A stretch of 41,757 nt of DNA from Balneolaceae bacterium (lineage in GTDB: Bacteria > Bacteroidota > Rhodothermia > Balneolales > Balneolaceae): positions 1 to 41,757 of the forward strand of contig JAEPNO010000023.1 in NCBI GenBank assembly GCA_017643365.1, written 5' to 3'. This document shows positions 15,967 to 24,641 of this stretch, piece by piece. Position 1 is the stretch's first letter. Each line of letters starts with the position of its first letter. The notes beneath the pieces were generated by a model, which was given only the letters and a program-made list of their open reading frames with translations, was not told where the DNA came from and made no database searches. Made by a program: the position numbers and the translations under genes.

Positions 15967-17399
15967 TGGAATTTTCGGGGCAAGTATTAGTCGAGTTTTT
16001 AAATGTGGGGATCATAATCTTCGCAATAAGCATTATGTCGGCATATTTTATACTAGCGGTAATCTCGCTTTATGCAATGCGCAGTTACCTTCGAAAAAAC
16101 TCGAACGAGTATTTTGAAGATCTGCTTCGATCACCACTCGCGCCCAAAGTATCGATCATAGCCCCGGCATTTAACGAACAGCTTTCTATCGTAGAAAATA
16201 TTCGATCGTTATTATCGCTGCATTACAATAAATACGACATCATTATTGTGAATGATGGTAGCAAGGACAACACCTTGCAGTTGATGATAGATGCCTACGA
16301 TCTGGAAATTGTTGAAGAAGAACCAACTTCTGAGTTAGCTCATAAACCGGTTAATAATGTCTATCGATCAAAGAAAAGAGCTTATCGGAAATTGGTAGTA
16401 ATCGACAAAGAAAATGGAGGCAAGGCGGACGCTTTAAATGCCGGAATCACCTATTCCGATGCCGAGCTAATCGCCTGCGTTGATGTTGATTGTGTGATTG
16501 AGGATGACGCACTGCTACGAATGGTTAAGCCTTATTTATCGGCAAACGACCACAAAGTTATTGCAGTGGGTGGGGTGATTCGAATTGCTAACAACTGCGA
16601 AATCAAAAATGGCAGGTTGATAAAAGTGAGACTGGCTAAAAACTGGTTAGCCACCTTTCAAACGTTGGAATACATTCGAGCATTTTTACTGGGCAGGATG
16701 GCATGGGCGCATCTGGATGGCTTACTCATCATTTCCGGCGCTTTCGGTATGTTTGATCGGAAATTGGTAATAAAAGTGGGCGGCTACGATCATAAAACTG
16801 TGGGCGAAGACATGGAATTGGTGGTTCGACTCCGGAAATACATGGCCGAAAAGGAAGCACCTTACAAAGTGGCATATGTTCCTGATCCGCTATGTTGGAC
16901 TGAAGCCCCTGAAGACTTAAGTACCTTTATTCGTCAACGCAATCGGTGGACACGCGGCACTATTGAAACCCTCAGTTTTCATAAAGAGATTTTCCTGCGC
17001 CCTAAATTCGGGTTGATGGGCATCCTCAGTTATCCGTTCTGGTTTGTTTTCGAGTGGTTGGCACCTTTGATCGAGTTTTTTGGCCTGTTCTATTTTATCG
17101 TGATTGCATCCCTAGGCTTAGTGTATTGGTCGCACTTTTTTCTGCTGATTTTACTCGTGTATGTTTTTGCCGTGTTGATATCGTGGTTCGCGTTGCTAAT
17201 GGAAGAAACCACTTACCGCGAATATGCACAGGGCGGAGCGCTACTAAAACTGATGTTTTTTGCCCTCCTGGAGCCGCTAATTTATCACCCAATAACAGTT
17301 TGGGGAGCGGTAAAAGGCAACATCGATAAATTCATTCTAAAGAAAAACAGTTGGGGTGCACAGCAGAGAAAAGGGTTTTCAAAAACGGGAAAGACTTAG
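15966..17399 (+). CDS. Processive family 2 glycosyltransferase, membrane-embedded (exopolysaccharide synthase type)
   Basis: A 477-aa membrane GT2. One N-terminal TM (~13-36) precedes a cytoplasmic GT-A domain with the nucleotide-sugar motifs 'IIIVNDGSKDNT' (D97), the metal-binding 'CVDVDCVIED' (D173, D175), the acceptor-site 'VGEDMELVVRLR' (E281-D282) and the processive-enzyme signature QRNRW (324-328). Three or more TMs follow (about 353-450). This layout matches the cellulose/hyaluronan/poly-N-acetylglucosamine synthase group that polymerises and extrudes beta-linked polysaccharide; the sugar cannot be told from sequence. There is no PilZ domain, so direct c-di-GMP control is not evident. 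The overlapping pseudo-receiver and HEAT-like proteins are the likely control partners. A diverged copy of its 3' end lies just downstream. Confidence 0.9.
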   Translation: MEFSGQVLVEFLNVGIIIFAISIMSAYFILAVISLYAMRSYLRKNSNEYFEDLLRSPLAPKVSIIAPAFNEQLSIVENIRSLLSLHYNKYDIIIVNDGSKDNTLQLMIDAYDLEIVEEEPTSELAHKPVNNVYRSKKRAYRKLVVIDKENGGKADALNAGITYSDAELIACVDVDCVIEDDALLRMVKPYLSANDHKVIAVGGVIRIANNCEIKNGRLIKVRLAKNWLATFQTLEYIRAFLLGRMAWAHLDGLLIISGAFGMFDRKLVIKVGGYDHKTVGEDMELVVRLRKYMAEKEAPYKVAYVPDPLCWTEAPEDLSTFIRQRNRWTRGTIETLSFHKEIFLRPKFGLMGILSYPFWFVFEWLAPLIEFFGLFYFIVIASLGLVYWSHFFLLILLVYVFAVLISWFALLMEETTYREYAQGGALLKLMFFALLEPLIYHPITVWGAVKGNIDKFILKKNSWGAQQRKGFSKTGKT

Positions 17400-17442
17400 G
17401 GAAATGTTAAATTTTAAGTGGTGATTTAATTTATAACTCAAG

Positions 17443-17545
17443 GAACCGTTGATTTACAACTCCATTACAGTTTGGGGAGTCGTAATAGGCAACATCGATA
17501 AATTCACTCTTAAGAAAAACAGTTGGGGCTCTCTGTAGAAAATGG
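17443..17545 (+). pseudogene. Remnant of a second GT2 3' end
   Basis: This stretch repeats the last part of the GT2 gene at a constant offset of 172 nt. Over 62 nt (17467-17528 against 17295-17356) I count 57 identities, and the similarity extends upstream to 17443. Translated in the matching frame it gives 'EPLIYNSITVWGVVIGNIDK' and then 'FTLKKNSWGSL' before a TAG, against 'EPLIYHPITVWGAVKGNIDK' and 'FILKKNSWGAQQ' in the gene. It has no start or upstream body, so it is a leftover of a tandem duplication. Confidence 0.8.
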
Positions 17546-17626
17546 GTTTTTCGCAGAATTAGGATGCTAAATTATTTGCAAACTTGGTTCAGTTTATCTA
17601 TTTACAAATAAATCACATATAAGAAT

Positions 17627-18088
17627 ATGGAACAAGATGCAAAGTTAATTGGTGAAAAAGCTTTTTCATTAATACAAAAATTGAAAAGTGGTGCAATAAG
17701 TGAGAATGATTACAGAAGTGATCCAGTAGCAGTAGCAAAAGCTCATGGTATTGTCATTCATCACAGTAAGGTTGATGAGTTTAGATCTAAAGTGAAAGAT
17801 TCGTTTCAAAAAAGAGATCATGCTGAAATACGAACAATGCTTGTTGCCACTAACCAGGGGTGCTTTTGGTGTGAACAAGGAATGACAGTTGCAATTGCTG
17901 CACTCGCAATTTTATCGATAGCAGCAATTGCCTATGCAGTTGTCACTTTTACAGGAGGTTTTGGCGTTGAAGCAATTATTGCATTTTTAGAATCACAATT
18001 TGCAGTTAATGTCTCAACAGCGATAATCGTTGTAGGTGCGGGAGTACTTGCAGAGATGTTATGCAAAGAATTTGGTGCGTGTAACTAA
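17627..18088 (+). CDS. Unrecognised 153-aa protein: leader-like N terminus, CFWC motif, two hydrophobic segments
   Basis: I do not recognise this family. Residues 1-75 are soluble and helical; 'YRSDPVAVAKAHGIVIHH' resembles the 'DPxxAlxxxGI.I' core of nitrile-hydratase-like (NHLP) leader peptides. Then comes 'NQGCFWCEQG' (Cys79, Cys82), a hydrophobic helix (about 86-108, Ala/Ile-rich), a Gly-rich turn, a second hydrophobic stretch (130-145) and a Cys-containing end 'LCKEFGACN' (Cys146, Cys152). A charged leader followed by a Cys-bearing, Ala/Gly/Ile-rich hydrophobic core is what peptide-bacteriocin or RiPP precursors look like. However, no modification enzyme, peptidase-transporter or immunity gene is adjacent. 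It could equally be a small membrane protein with a CxxC site. It stands alone, after the GT2 remnant, and looks AT-richer than its neighbours. Confidence 0.7.
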   Translation: MEQDAKLIGEKAFSLIQKLKSGAISENDYRSDPVAVAKAHGIVIHHSKVDEFRSKVKDSFQKRDHAEIRTMLVATNQGCFWCEQGMTVAIAALAILSIAAIAYAVVTFTGGFGVEAIIAFLESQFAVNVSTAIIVVGAGVLAEMLCKEFGACN

Positions 18089-18155
18089 TGCTATTGATGT
18101 TGTAGTAGTGCTATTTCAATTTTTGAATTATTCCTTTTTTTTGAAATACCTTCTA

Positions 18156-18917
18156 TCATATCCCCTTTATCCAACCACCATCAACCGGCAGAGAAACTCC
18201 GGTAATAAATGCAGCTCTTTCGCTGGCTAGGAATGTAACGGCCGCTGCAAACTCTTCAGGTTCGGCAATGCGTCCGAGTGGAATATGAGCCGTGATTTTA
18301 TCCCAATCTGGATCTTCACCCAATAACTCAATCAACCGTTCGGTGCGGGTGTAGCCCGGCAATACATTGTTAACCGTGACGTTGAATTCGCCTAATTCGT
18401 TGGATAGCGTTTTCACCAAGCCAAGTAGGGAAGCTCGAACTGAGTTCGAAAGAATCAATCCGTTTACCGGCTGTTTGATGGCTTGCGATGAAATAGCAAT
18501 GATGCGCCCCCAACGCTGCTCTTTCATTCCCGGAAGCACAGCTTGGATCATTCCAACTGTACTTTCGAGCAATAGTTTGTAGGCCGATTCCCATTCGTCA
18601 AGCGAGTGGTCATCGAAGGTTCCCGCGGGCGGACCACCTGCGTTGGTGATCAAAATATCTACTGTTCCCAGGGCTTCTTTGGCTTTGCGCAAAATGGCGT
18701 CACGACCTTCAACCGTGGTTACATCCCCAACAGCATAATGCACGGTGCCACCTGTTTTTTGGGAGATTTCGGATTGAGCACTTTTCAGGTCAGATTCGGT
18801 TCGACTGCAAATCAAAACCTCAACGCCTTCGAGTGATAGTTCGGTGGCAACGGCTTTTCCTAATCCTTTGCTGGATGCCATTACCAACGCTTTTTTGCCT
18901 TTGATTCCTAAATCCAT
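18156..18917 (-). CDS. SDR family oxidoreductase with non-canonical S-x3-R active site
   Basis: A 253-aa short-chain dehydrogenase/reductase. Cofactor binding is shown by 'ALVMASSKGLGKAVA' (the TGxxxGxG position), 'ICSRTE', 'GDVTT' and 'ILITNAGGPPAG'. The catalytic Ser is S144 in 'IIAISSQAIKQP'. Thirteen residues later, where YxxxK should be, the sequence is S157-N-S-V-R161 ('LILSNSVRASLLGLVKTL'), so both Tyr and Lys are replaced. This Ser/Arg form occurs in a recognised branch of FabG-like SDRs whose reaction is not well defined. The C-terminal 'VTFLASERAAFITGVSLPVDGGW' is normal. It is 83 bp downstream of a cupin gene on the same strand. The substrate is unknown; do not assume a 3-oxoacyl-ACP reductase. 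Confidence 0.88.
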   Translation of the reverse strand: MDLGIKGKKALVMASSKGLGKAVATELSLEGVEVLICSRTESDLKSAQSEISQKTGGTVHYAVGDVTTVEGRDAILRKAKEALGTVDILITNAGGPPAGTFDDHSLDEWESAYKLLLESTVGMIQAVLPGMKEQRWGRIIAISSQAIKQPVNGLILSNSVRASLLGLVKTLSNELGEFNVTVNNVLPGYTRTERLIELLGEDPDWDKITAHIPLGRIAEPEEFAAAVTFLASERAAFITGVSLPVDGGWIKGI

Positions 18918-19000
18918 GTGTATGTTAGTTTTTTCTTTATCCTGAGATTACTTCGTCATTGGCTCCATGCTGTCGCCGAATTCCTCGTAAATGGTGATGA

Positions 19001-19360
19001 CTACTTCTTCAAGTAATCGTCGGTGCCGTCGATCCAATCAGTTCGGGGAGGAGCCCAGGTATCGGTCTCTTCTACATCGCCGATCATCAACGCTTTATGG
19101 GGCAGATTTCCGGGAATTACCACCGAATCACCGGCGTGTAAATCAACAGGTTCAGTATCTTCACTTTCGAACCAAAATCGTATTGTCCCTTTTTGAACCT
19201 GAGTAATTTGCTCATTTTCGTGGCTGTGCATCGGAACCACAAATCCATCTTTAAATTTCATTCGCGCAATCATGATCTTTTCGCCCCAAATCATTTTGCG
19301 CTTCATCTTCGGGTTTACTTGCTCTTCGGGCACTTCGTCCCAGTTTATTTTCTGTATCAT
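19001..19360 (-). CDS. Small cupin domain protein
   Basis: A 119-aa single-domain cupin. Motif 1 is 'GFVVPMHSHENEQITQVQKG' (metal-ligand pattern H-x-H-x3-E/Q) and motif 2 is 'LHAGDSVVIPGNLPHKALM' with the closing His. The 'MHSHENEQI...GTIRFWF' version is common in Bacteroidota-like bacteria. These proteins bind a divalent metal and may be dioxygenases, isomerases or small-molecule sensors; nothing here decides. I start at the ATG 19360, where 'MIQKINWDEV' gives the normal family N terminus. A GTG at 19396 would add twelve residues encoded by the heptamer repeat next to the start. It lies between M14 peptidase and SDR genes on the same strand. Confidence 0.85.
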   Translation of the reverse strand: MIQKINWDEVPEEQVNPKMKRKMIWGEKIMIARMKFKDGFVVPMHSHENEQITQVQKGTIRFWFESEDTEPVDLHAGDSVVIPGNLPHKALMIGDVEETDTWAPPRTDWIDGTDDYLKK

Positions 19361-19363
19361 ATT

Positions 19364-19391
19364 AAAAGTGAAAAGTGAAAAGTGAAAAGTG
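19364..19391. repeat. Heptamer tandem repeat (4 x AAAAGTG) just upstream of the cupin start codon
   Basis: Four perfect copies of AAAAGTG occupy 19364-19391, ending three bases from the cupin ATG. They therefore fill the place where its ribosome binding site would be. A change in copy number would alter the leader by 7 nt per unit. Confidence 0.9.
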
Positions 19392-19478
19392 AGCACTTTG
19401 TGCTATTGTTCTTTAAGAATAACAGGAATCGCTCAAAAGATAGTTTTGAATGATTCCTGATTCCAATTTGCGGTAAGA

Positions 19479-22256
19479 TTAATCTAAGGCATTCCAGTTG
19501 ATTAACACATTCCAGAGCATGCCGGAGTCGTGATGATTAAGGAATCGATTAAGTGGATTGAAAGTAAAAAAGACCACGTTTCCATCGCCAACCGGTGCGT
19601 TCATGATGGCTGCATGACCGATAATCGAATTTTGGTTGCGAACCATACCTGATCGAACATAAGGTGGGGCTTTTTCTTTTTTCTCTTCTTTTTTCATTTC
19701 AGAATCATCACTTTCTGCCATCGAATCATCAAGTGGTTCTCCCCACGTTTCGCCTGTATAAGGCTTTTCATCCGACAGCGGATTGGTGCCGAATTGCAGC
19801 ACTTTCATGTCTCGATCGCGACGATTGGTGTTCAATAATTGTCCGTTGCCTTTAAACACATGGAAAGTCTCCGGGTAGCCGAACAAAATTGGACTTGAAT
19901 TGTCTTTCTTTTTTACGGTTACGATGGAGCCGGGATGGAATAATCCACTTGGGTTAAAGGAACTTACTTTTGGTGCGATTCCAAGATCGGCGATCATGCG
20001 AGATGAATTCGCCAATGGAACCAAAACTCCACCGGTTTCTACAAATGCTTTTAAATTAGCGATACCTTCGAAGCCGGGACCTCCGGTGATGTCGTCGCTG
20101 GCATCAGGAGTTCCGAAAGCAGGAGTTTCATCCGTTTTTTTGAAAGCGATAGGACCGAATGAATCATCAAATCCATTTACAAAACTGGAAGCATCTCCTC
20201 GTTGATGAGGAATTAAAATCACATCAAAATTTCGCTTTAGATTTCCGGCTTTCAGATCGTCTTTGTCGATGGAGGTGTACGGAATCCCTTTTTGTTCGAG
20301 CGTATAACGCACCCAGCCCTCAGCTTGGGTATCGTACCAACTGTGATAAACAGCAACTTTAGGAAGAGTAACTTCTCGTCCTTCATCCAAATCAAAATCT
20401 CCGGCGATTAGATCCAAACCGTGCTTCTCGGCTAGTTCATTTGCTCGATCACCATTCAAGCCCGACATCAACACAGAGCCGGCAGCAAGGGTATCATCCC
20501 CAAAAATGGTTTCTGTTTCCAACACAACTGCTTTAAACCTTCGAATGTTTTCTTGAGCATCATAAAGTGCTGAAATAACACTTGATTCGGCTTCGTAATT
20601 GATTGCGTAAGAATTTCCATTGCCTGAAACGGTGCCTTCGTAAGTCACCATTTCTGTTACCATCGATAATTCGTTTTCTGCGAATGCCATTGAATCTAAC
20701 GCTTCTACTTCAACGCCATACATGTAGCCTAGGGTCCAGGCGATGGCGTCGTACGGTGGGAATTTGGCGTCTTGCGGATACTTTTGTTCGGTAAGTAAAT
20801 CAACGGCTAATTTGCTGTAAGGTTGATTTAACAAAACTATGTAGTCACCGTTTTCAGCTTGATGAATTTCAATTCCCTGCCTTTGTAACTGATTTATTAA
20901 ATAGGCAGTCATTACCGGATCACGTTGATCTGCCGGAATGTGAAACATTTTGATGTCGCCTGTTTCTCCGGTTTTGGTGTTGTTCAAACTTTTTTGATAG
21001 AAATTGCGAAGCAAAGTTGTGCTGTTGTCTGCCGCGTAAGTTAGCGAGGCTAGCACTCCGGCCTGCATGTAATTGGTGTTATTTCGGGCCGACCACCAGA
21101 TGTTTCCGGCCGGTGGATCAGGTCGATACCATTCTCGTGAAGTGGCTGGATCACCGGCATAGCGCGAGCGGGAGATGTCTCGCAAATATGTGTCGGCACC
21201 GGCATTTCCGAATGTTTCATAAAATCGTCCAACCGAGTTGTGATTGTTTGCCACCCAAATGCCATAGCCCGGCCACCAGCCATCATAAAATGCCCAATTA
21301 AATACACCCGGCATGCCTTGTGCGGCCAAGGTTGTCATTTCATGATTCGCAATGGTTTTCCACTCGCCAATGGTGATGGGATCTACATTTTCGTTATAAG
21401 GCCCGGTTCCAGTTGAGATATATAACAACGGCACTGATTCGTGAAGATCCAGCATGATGGTTGGATGCCAATCGAAATAGATGTTAAAAATCCCTTTCGT
21501 AATGGCTTGCGAAATCTGTAATCCATCGCGGTTATTATCGTGAAATACATATTTACCCCAATAGGGAGGAGTACGGCGAAAACCGTCGTTCCAATCGGTA
21601 CGTCCTTTGGTGTAGGCATAATACCAATCTACTTGTTTGTCGCGCCCGTCGGGTTCCGAAACAGGATTGATCAGAACAATCGTATTCTCAAGTACTTTTT
21701 GGATGTCTTCGGATGGATCAACGATTAAGCGATACGCCAATTCCATCAGCATTTCCGGTGATCCCATTTCGGTAGAATGCATACCTCCATTCAAGTAATA
21801 CACCGGTTTTCCTGTTTTGGCAATCATTTCGGCCTCTTCTTTTGATGTAATTCTTGGATCGGAAAGTTTGGCCAGCATTTCTTTGTACTCGTCAATGTTT
21901 GCGATGGTGGCTTCATCTGAAATAGTGATTAGATATATTGGGCGACCTTCTTCGCTGGTTTCCACCTGTTCCATGGTTAAGTTGGGAGAAGATTCAGCCA
22001 GCACCCGGTAATACTCATAAATTTGGGATGTAGTGTGCATCACTCCCGGTTCACCAATTATGGTTCCAAAATGATCTAGGGGAGAAGGGATAGTGGGGTG
22101 ATCGGCAATACGCTCGACTGAGCTGCCTAAAAAACGAGCATCCGTCGTGTATTCTTTAATTTTTGCTTCGTAGTCGGTCTCGTAGGTTTGTGCCGATAAC
22201 GTAGTGGTGAAGAGCGAGGCCAGCATAATCAGCCCCAATAATCTGAATTTTCCCAT
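19479..22256 (-). CDS. Exported M14 family zinc carboxypeptidase
   Basis: A 925-aa protein with a Sec signal peptide (cleavage near 'TTTLSAQ'). The M14 catalytic domain covers about 75-400. The zinc site is H160-S-T-E163 in 'YLNGGMHSTEMGSPEML', with 'LINPVSEPDGRDKQV' following. The third ligand His is probably in 'IMLDLHESVPLLYIS'. The C-terminal half (about 430-925) is an all-exported extension typical of the large M14 peptidases of Bacteroidota-like bacteria. It includes a glutamine-amidotransferase-like segment ('PKVAVYHSWYDTQAEGWVRY', 'GVLVPLANSSRM', 'VVFFTFNPLNRFLNHH') and an acidic/Lys linker near 'SDDSEMKKEEKKEK'. It should trim C-terminal residues from external peptides. The cupin and SDR genes follow on the same strand. 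Confidence 0.9.
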   Translation of the reverse strand: MGKFRLLGLIMLASLFTTTLSAQTYETDYEAKIKEYTTDARFLGSSVERIADHPTIPSPLDHFGTIIGEPGVMHTTSQIYEYYRVLAESSPNLTMEQVETSEEGRPIYLITISDEATIANIDEYKEMLAKLSDPRITSKEEAEMIAKTGKPVYYLNGGMHSTEMGSPEMLMELAYRLIVDPSEDIQKVLENTIVLINPVSEPDGRDKQVDWYYAYTKGRTDWNDGFRRTPPYWGKYVFHDNNRDGLQISQAITKGIFNIYFDWHPTIMLDLHESVPLLYISTGTGPYNENVDPITIGEWKTIANHEMTTLAAQGMPGVFNWAFYDGWWPGYGIWVANNHNSVGRFYETFGNAGADTYLRDISRSRYAGDPATSREWYRPDPPAGNIWWSARNNTNYMQAGVLASLTYAADNSTTLLRNFYQKSLNNTKTGETGDIKMFHIPADQRDPVMTAYLINQLQRQGIEIHQAENGDYIVLLNQPYSKLAVDLLTEQKYPQDAKFPPYDAIAWTLGYMYGVEVEALDSMAFAENELSMVTEMVTYEGTVSGNGNSYAINYEAESSVISALYDAQENIRRFKAVVLETETIFGDDTLAAGSVLMSGLNGDRANELAEKHGLDLIAGDFDLDEGREVTLPKVAVYHSWYDTQAEGWVRYTLEQKGIPYTSIDKDDLKAGNLKRNFDVILIPHQRGDASSFVNGFDDSFGPIAFKKTDETPAFGTPDASDDITGGPGFEGIANLKAFVETGGVLVPLANSSRMIADLGIAPKVSSFNPSGLFHPGSIVTVKKKDNSSPILFGYPETFHVFKGNGQLLNTNRRDRDMKVLQFGTNPLSDEKPYTGETWGEPLDDSMAESDDSEMKKEEKKEKAPPYVRSGMVRNQNSIIGHAAIMNAPVGDGNVVFFTFNPLNRFLNHHDSGMLWNVLINWNALD

Positions 22257-22335
22257 AAAATCCTGTGTCGGTTAATTTTCCAGACAATACAGAATTAGCG
22301 GGAGATAATCAGCGTATCTAACTAAGATGTTTTAA

Positions 22336-22366
22336 TTGATAAAGCTGGATTTACTAACTTTATCAA
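22336..22366 (-). terminator. AT-rich inverted repeat at the 3' end of the kinase cluster (possible weak terminator)
   Basis: TTGATAAAG (22336-22344) and CTTTATCAA (22358-22366) form a perfect 9-bp stem that includes the stop codon of the last receiver gene. The stem is AT-rich and the following minus-strand sequence (TTAAAACATC) is not a clean U tract, so termination strength is doubtful. Confidence 0.3.
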
Positions 22367-22743
22367 GTTGTTGGAAGTAGTTCGGTTAATGCAGCTTCCA
22401 CTTCTTTTTTGATAAATGGTTTTTGCAAGTACTTTGCAATTACACCTCGATCAACGGCATCCAATATTTCCTCGTTAATGCCAAAGCCAGTTAAAATGAG
22501 GTATTGTTTGTTGGGGTATATAGCACGTGCACTTTCGATAAACTGAATCCCATTCATTTCAGGCATTCTCATGTCAGAAATTACAATGTTTATTTCCGGA
22601 TGATCACTCAGTTTTACGAAGGCCTCTTTAACCGATTCAACAACAATGATATTGTACTTTTTACCGAAAGTCATTTCAAATACTACAAGGTTGATGGTTT
22701 CATCATCAACGTATAACACGGATTTTTTTTCTTCATTATTCAT
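22363..22743 (-). CDS. Stand-alone response regulator receiver (partner of the PAS kinase just upstream)
   Basis: A 126-aa receiver domain with no output domain. All functional residues are present: the acidic pair D13-D14 ('LYVDDETINLVVFE'), phospho-acceptor D57 ('IVISDMRMPEMNG'), T85 ('LILTGFGINEEI') and K108 ('YLQKPF'). Its start overlaps the end of the 602-aa histidine kinase gene by 8 nt, which makes cognate pairing very likely. Single-domain receivers act by protein contact or as phosphate sinks/shuttles. It resembles the receiver at 24642 closely (shared 'YVDDE.INL.VFE', 'SDM.MP.MNGI.FI', 'LTGFG.NE'), so the two kinase-receiver pairs arose by duplication. Confidence 0.92.
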   Translation of the reverse strand: MNNEEKKSVLYVDDETINLVVFEMTFGKKYNIIVVESVKEAFVKLSDHPEINIVISDMRMPEMNGIQFIESARAIYPNKQYLILTGFGINEEILDAVDRGVIAKYLQKPFIKKEVEAALTELLPTT

Positions 22744-24544
22744 AAGGCAATAAAATTTTGGCTGTTGTACCCTTACCTAAAGTAGAGTTGTATGTAATCG
22801 TCCCTTGATGTTCTTTTATGATATTAAATGTGATTGATAAGCCCAAACCAGTTCCCTCGCCGGGATTTTTAGTGGTAAAAAAGGGATCACTTATTTTTTC
22901 TAAATGATCTGGTTCAATTCCTGAGCCATTGTCTTCTACTTCAATTGCTAGATTACCGTTGTTTGAACTTGTTGTAAGCATGATTTTACCATTTTGGTTT
23001 TCAATAGCTTGAATCGAGTTCGTAATGATATTTATAAACACTTGGTGTAATTTCCCACTATTGCCCATTATCGCATGCTGTTCTGCATCAAAATTCCTTA
23101 CAATTTCGACTTTATTTTTATACATGGTTTTAAGCATAAGCAGGCAATTCTCTAAAATTGAATGAATATCGCACACTTCATCATACTTATCGTTACTTCT
23201 GTTGAATTGGTTAAGTCCATGCACAATAGCGGTGGCTCTATCTACTCCTGTTTTAATGGTAGAAAGTAATAAGTCTACCGTGTCATCTTTCTTTTCAGGT
23301 TCATCTTCGTAGTGCATTTCTAAAGCCTGATAACCACCAAGTATATAGTTCAATGGATTATTGATTTCATGCGCAACGCCTGCAGTAAGCACACCTAAGG
23401 AGGCCATTTTTTCGGAATGGACTAATTGAGATTGAGCTTCTTTAAGGTTCGACATTGCAGTTTTTAGCTCATTATTCGTTTCTCTTAATTCTTGATTTGC
23501 AGCTTCAAGATCTTCGGTTTTTTGTTGAACCAGTTCTTCCAAATTATATCGATACTTTTCCAGTTCTCTCTGTATCGACTTTTCTTCGGTGATATCTCTT
23601 AAAATGCCTTGTATATACTTTTTATTATCAAGTTCTACCACATTTAAAATTATTGAAAACTCCATGATATCGCCATTTCCGGTTAGATGTTGCCATTCGA
23701 ATGGTTTAGAGTTTCCATCAAAAGCAGCCTGAACATATTCTATCGATTTTTCTGACGACCTACTCCCATCCGGTTGAAATTCCGGGCTTAGTTCACCGGG
23801 CGATTTGCCAATCAATTCTTTTTTAAGAAGTCGAAAATATTCGCACGCTTTATTGTTTACATCTACAAAAGCATTATTCTCGAGTACAACAATGGCGTCG
23901 TTTGCACAATCAAACAATTGCCTGTATTTGGCTTCGTTGTTTGACAACTCTGCATTTTGTTGCTCAATTTTAATGTAGTTGTTTTCCAGCCTCTTGCGGA
24001 AATAATGTGCGATAAATAAAAATCCACAGGAAGTAAATGAAATCAGAATTAATTCAACAAACCAAGTTATGGGGTGAGAAATGTACCCAATTACGTTAAA
24101 TGAGTATTCACGAAAGCCGGTTACGAAACTCCAGTAACCGAAAAGATAGATTACGGTAAAACCTAAGTAAGCATACAATGCTGCTCGAATTGATATAACA
24201 AAAGACAGAAAAACAGGGGTGAGAATAATAAATGCTTTTGTTGAGCTGAGATATCCACGGGTATAAAAGGCAGATATAGTTACTGCAAGAACAGCAAAAA
24301 CAAAGAAAAAGACTTTTTGATTGAGTGTTAGTCGTTTTCTGAAATAAGTGGCTCCAAAAATCACTAATGCGTTAGCAAGCTGAATGTAGAATGCAGTATT
24401 AAAGCCAAAATCGAACGCAATATTTCTATAAAAAACAATTGTGTTAATTATGCCGATGAAAATACTAAATGCAATCAGCGAACGATCAACTATGATATTT
24501 TTTAGCTGATGGAGTTCCCCGGTTGTTTCAACTTTTTGGAACAT
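22736..24544 (-). CDS. Membrane PAS histidine kinase (third of three paralogues)
   Basis: A 602-aa sensor kinase. An N-terminal membrane module of about six helices (~20-185) is followed by a PAS domain (about 205-320, '[19 protein letters not shown]' to '[13 protein letters not shown]'). Next come a coiled coil (~322-375), an H-box with the phospho-acceptor His392 ('[15 protein letters not shown]') and a GHKL ATPase domain ('[20 protein letters not shown]', 'VEDNGSGI', '[17 protein letters not shown]'). The ligand is unknown. The membrane module is homologous to those of the kinases at 25019 and 26510. It is coupled to the receiver gene at 22363 and follows the receiver at 24642 by 97 bp, all on the same strand. 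Confidence 0.93.
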   Translation of the reverse strand: MFQKVETTGELHQLKNIIVDRSLIAFSIFIGIINTIVFYRNIAFDFGFNTAFYIQLANALVIFGATYFRKRLTLNQKVFFFVFAVLAVTISAFYTRGYLSSTKAFIILTPVFLSFVISIRAALYAYLGFTVIYLFGYWSFVTGFREYSFNVIGYISHPITWFVELILISFTSCGFLFIAHYFRKRLENNYIKIEQQNAELSNNEAKYRQLFDCANDAIVVLENNAFVDVNNKACEYFRLLKKELIGKSPGELSPEFQPDGSRSSEKSIEYVQAAFDGNSKPFEWQHLTGNGDIMEFSIILNVVELDNKKYIQGILRDITEEKSIQRELEKYRYNLEELVQQKTEDLEAANQELRETNNELKTAMSNLKEAQSQLVHSEKMASLGVLTAGVAHEINNPLNYILGGYQALEMHYEDEPEKKDDTVDLLLSTIKTGVDRATAIVHGLNQFNRSNDKYDEVCDIHSILENCLLMLKTMYKNKVEIVRNFDAEQHAIMGNSGKLHQVFINIITNSIQAIENQNGKIMLTTSSNNGNLAIEVEDNGSGIEPDHLEKISDPFFTTKNPGEGTGLGLSITFNIIKEHQGTITYNSTLGKGTTAKILLPYE

Positions 24545-24641
24545 TTCATACCCTTAAACTTGAAACCATTTATTACGCAATGAAATACATAACACTGATT
24601 TAAATTTTGATACCCTTTTATCGGAGAATTTAGAACGAATC

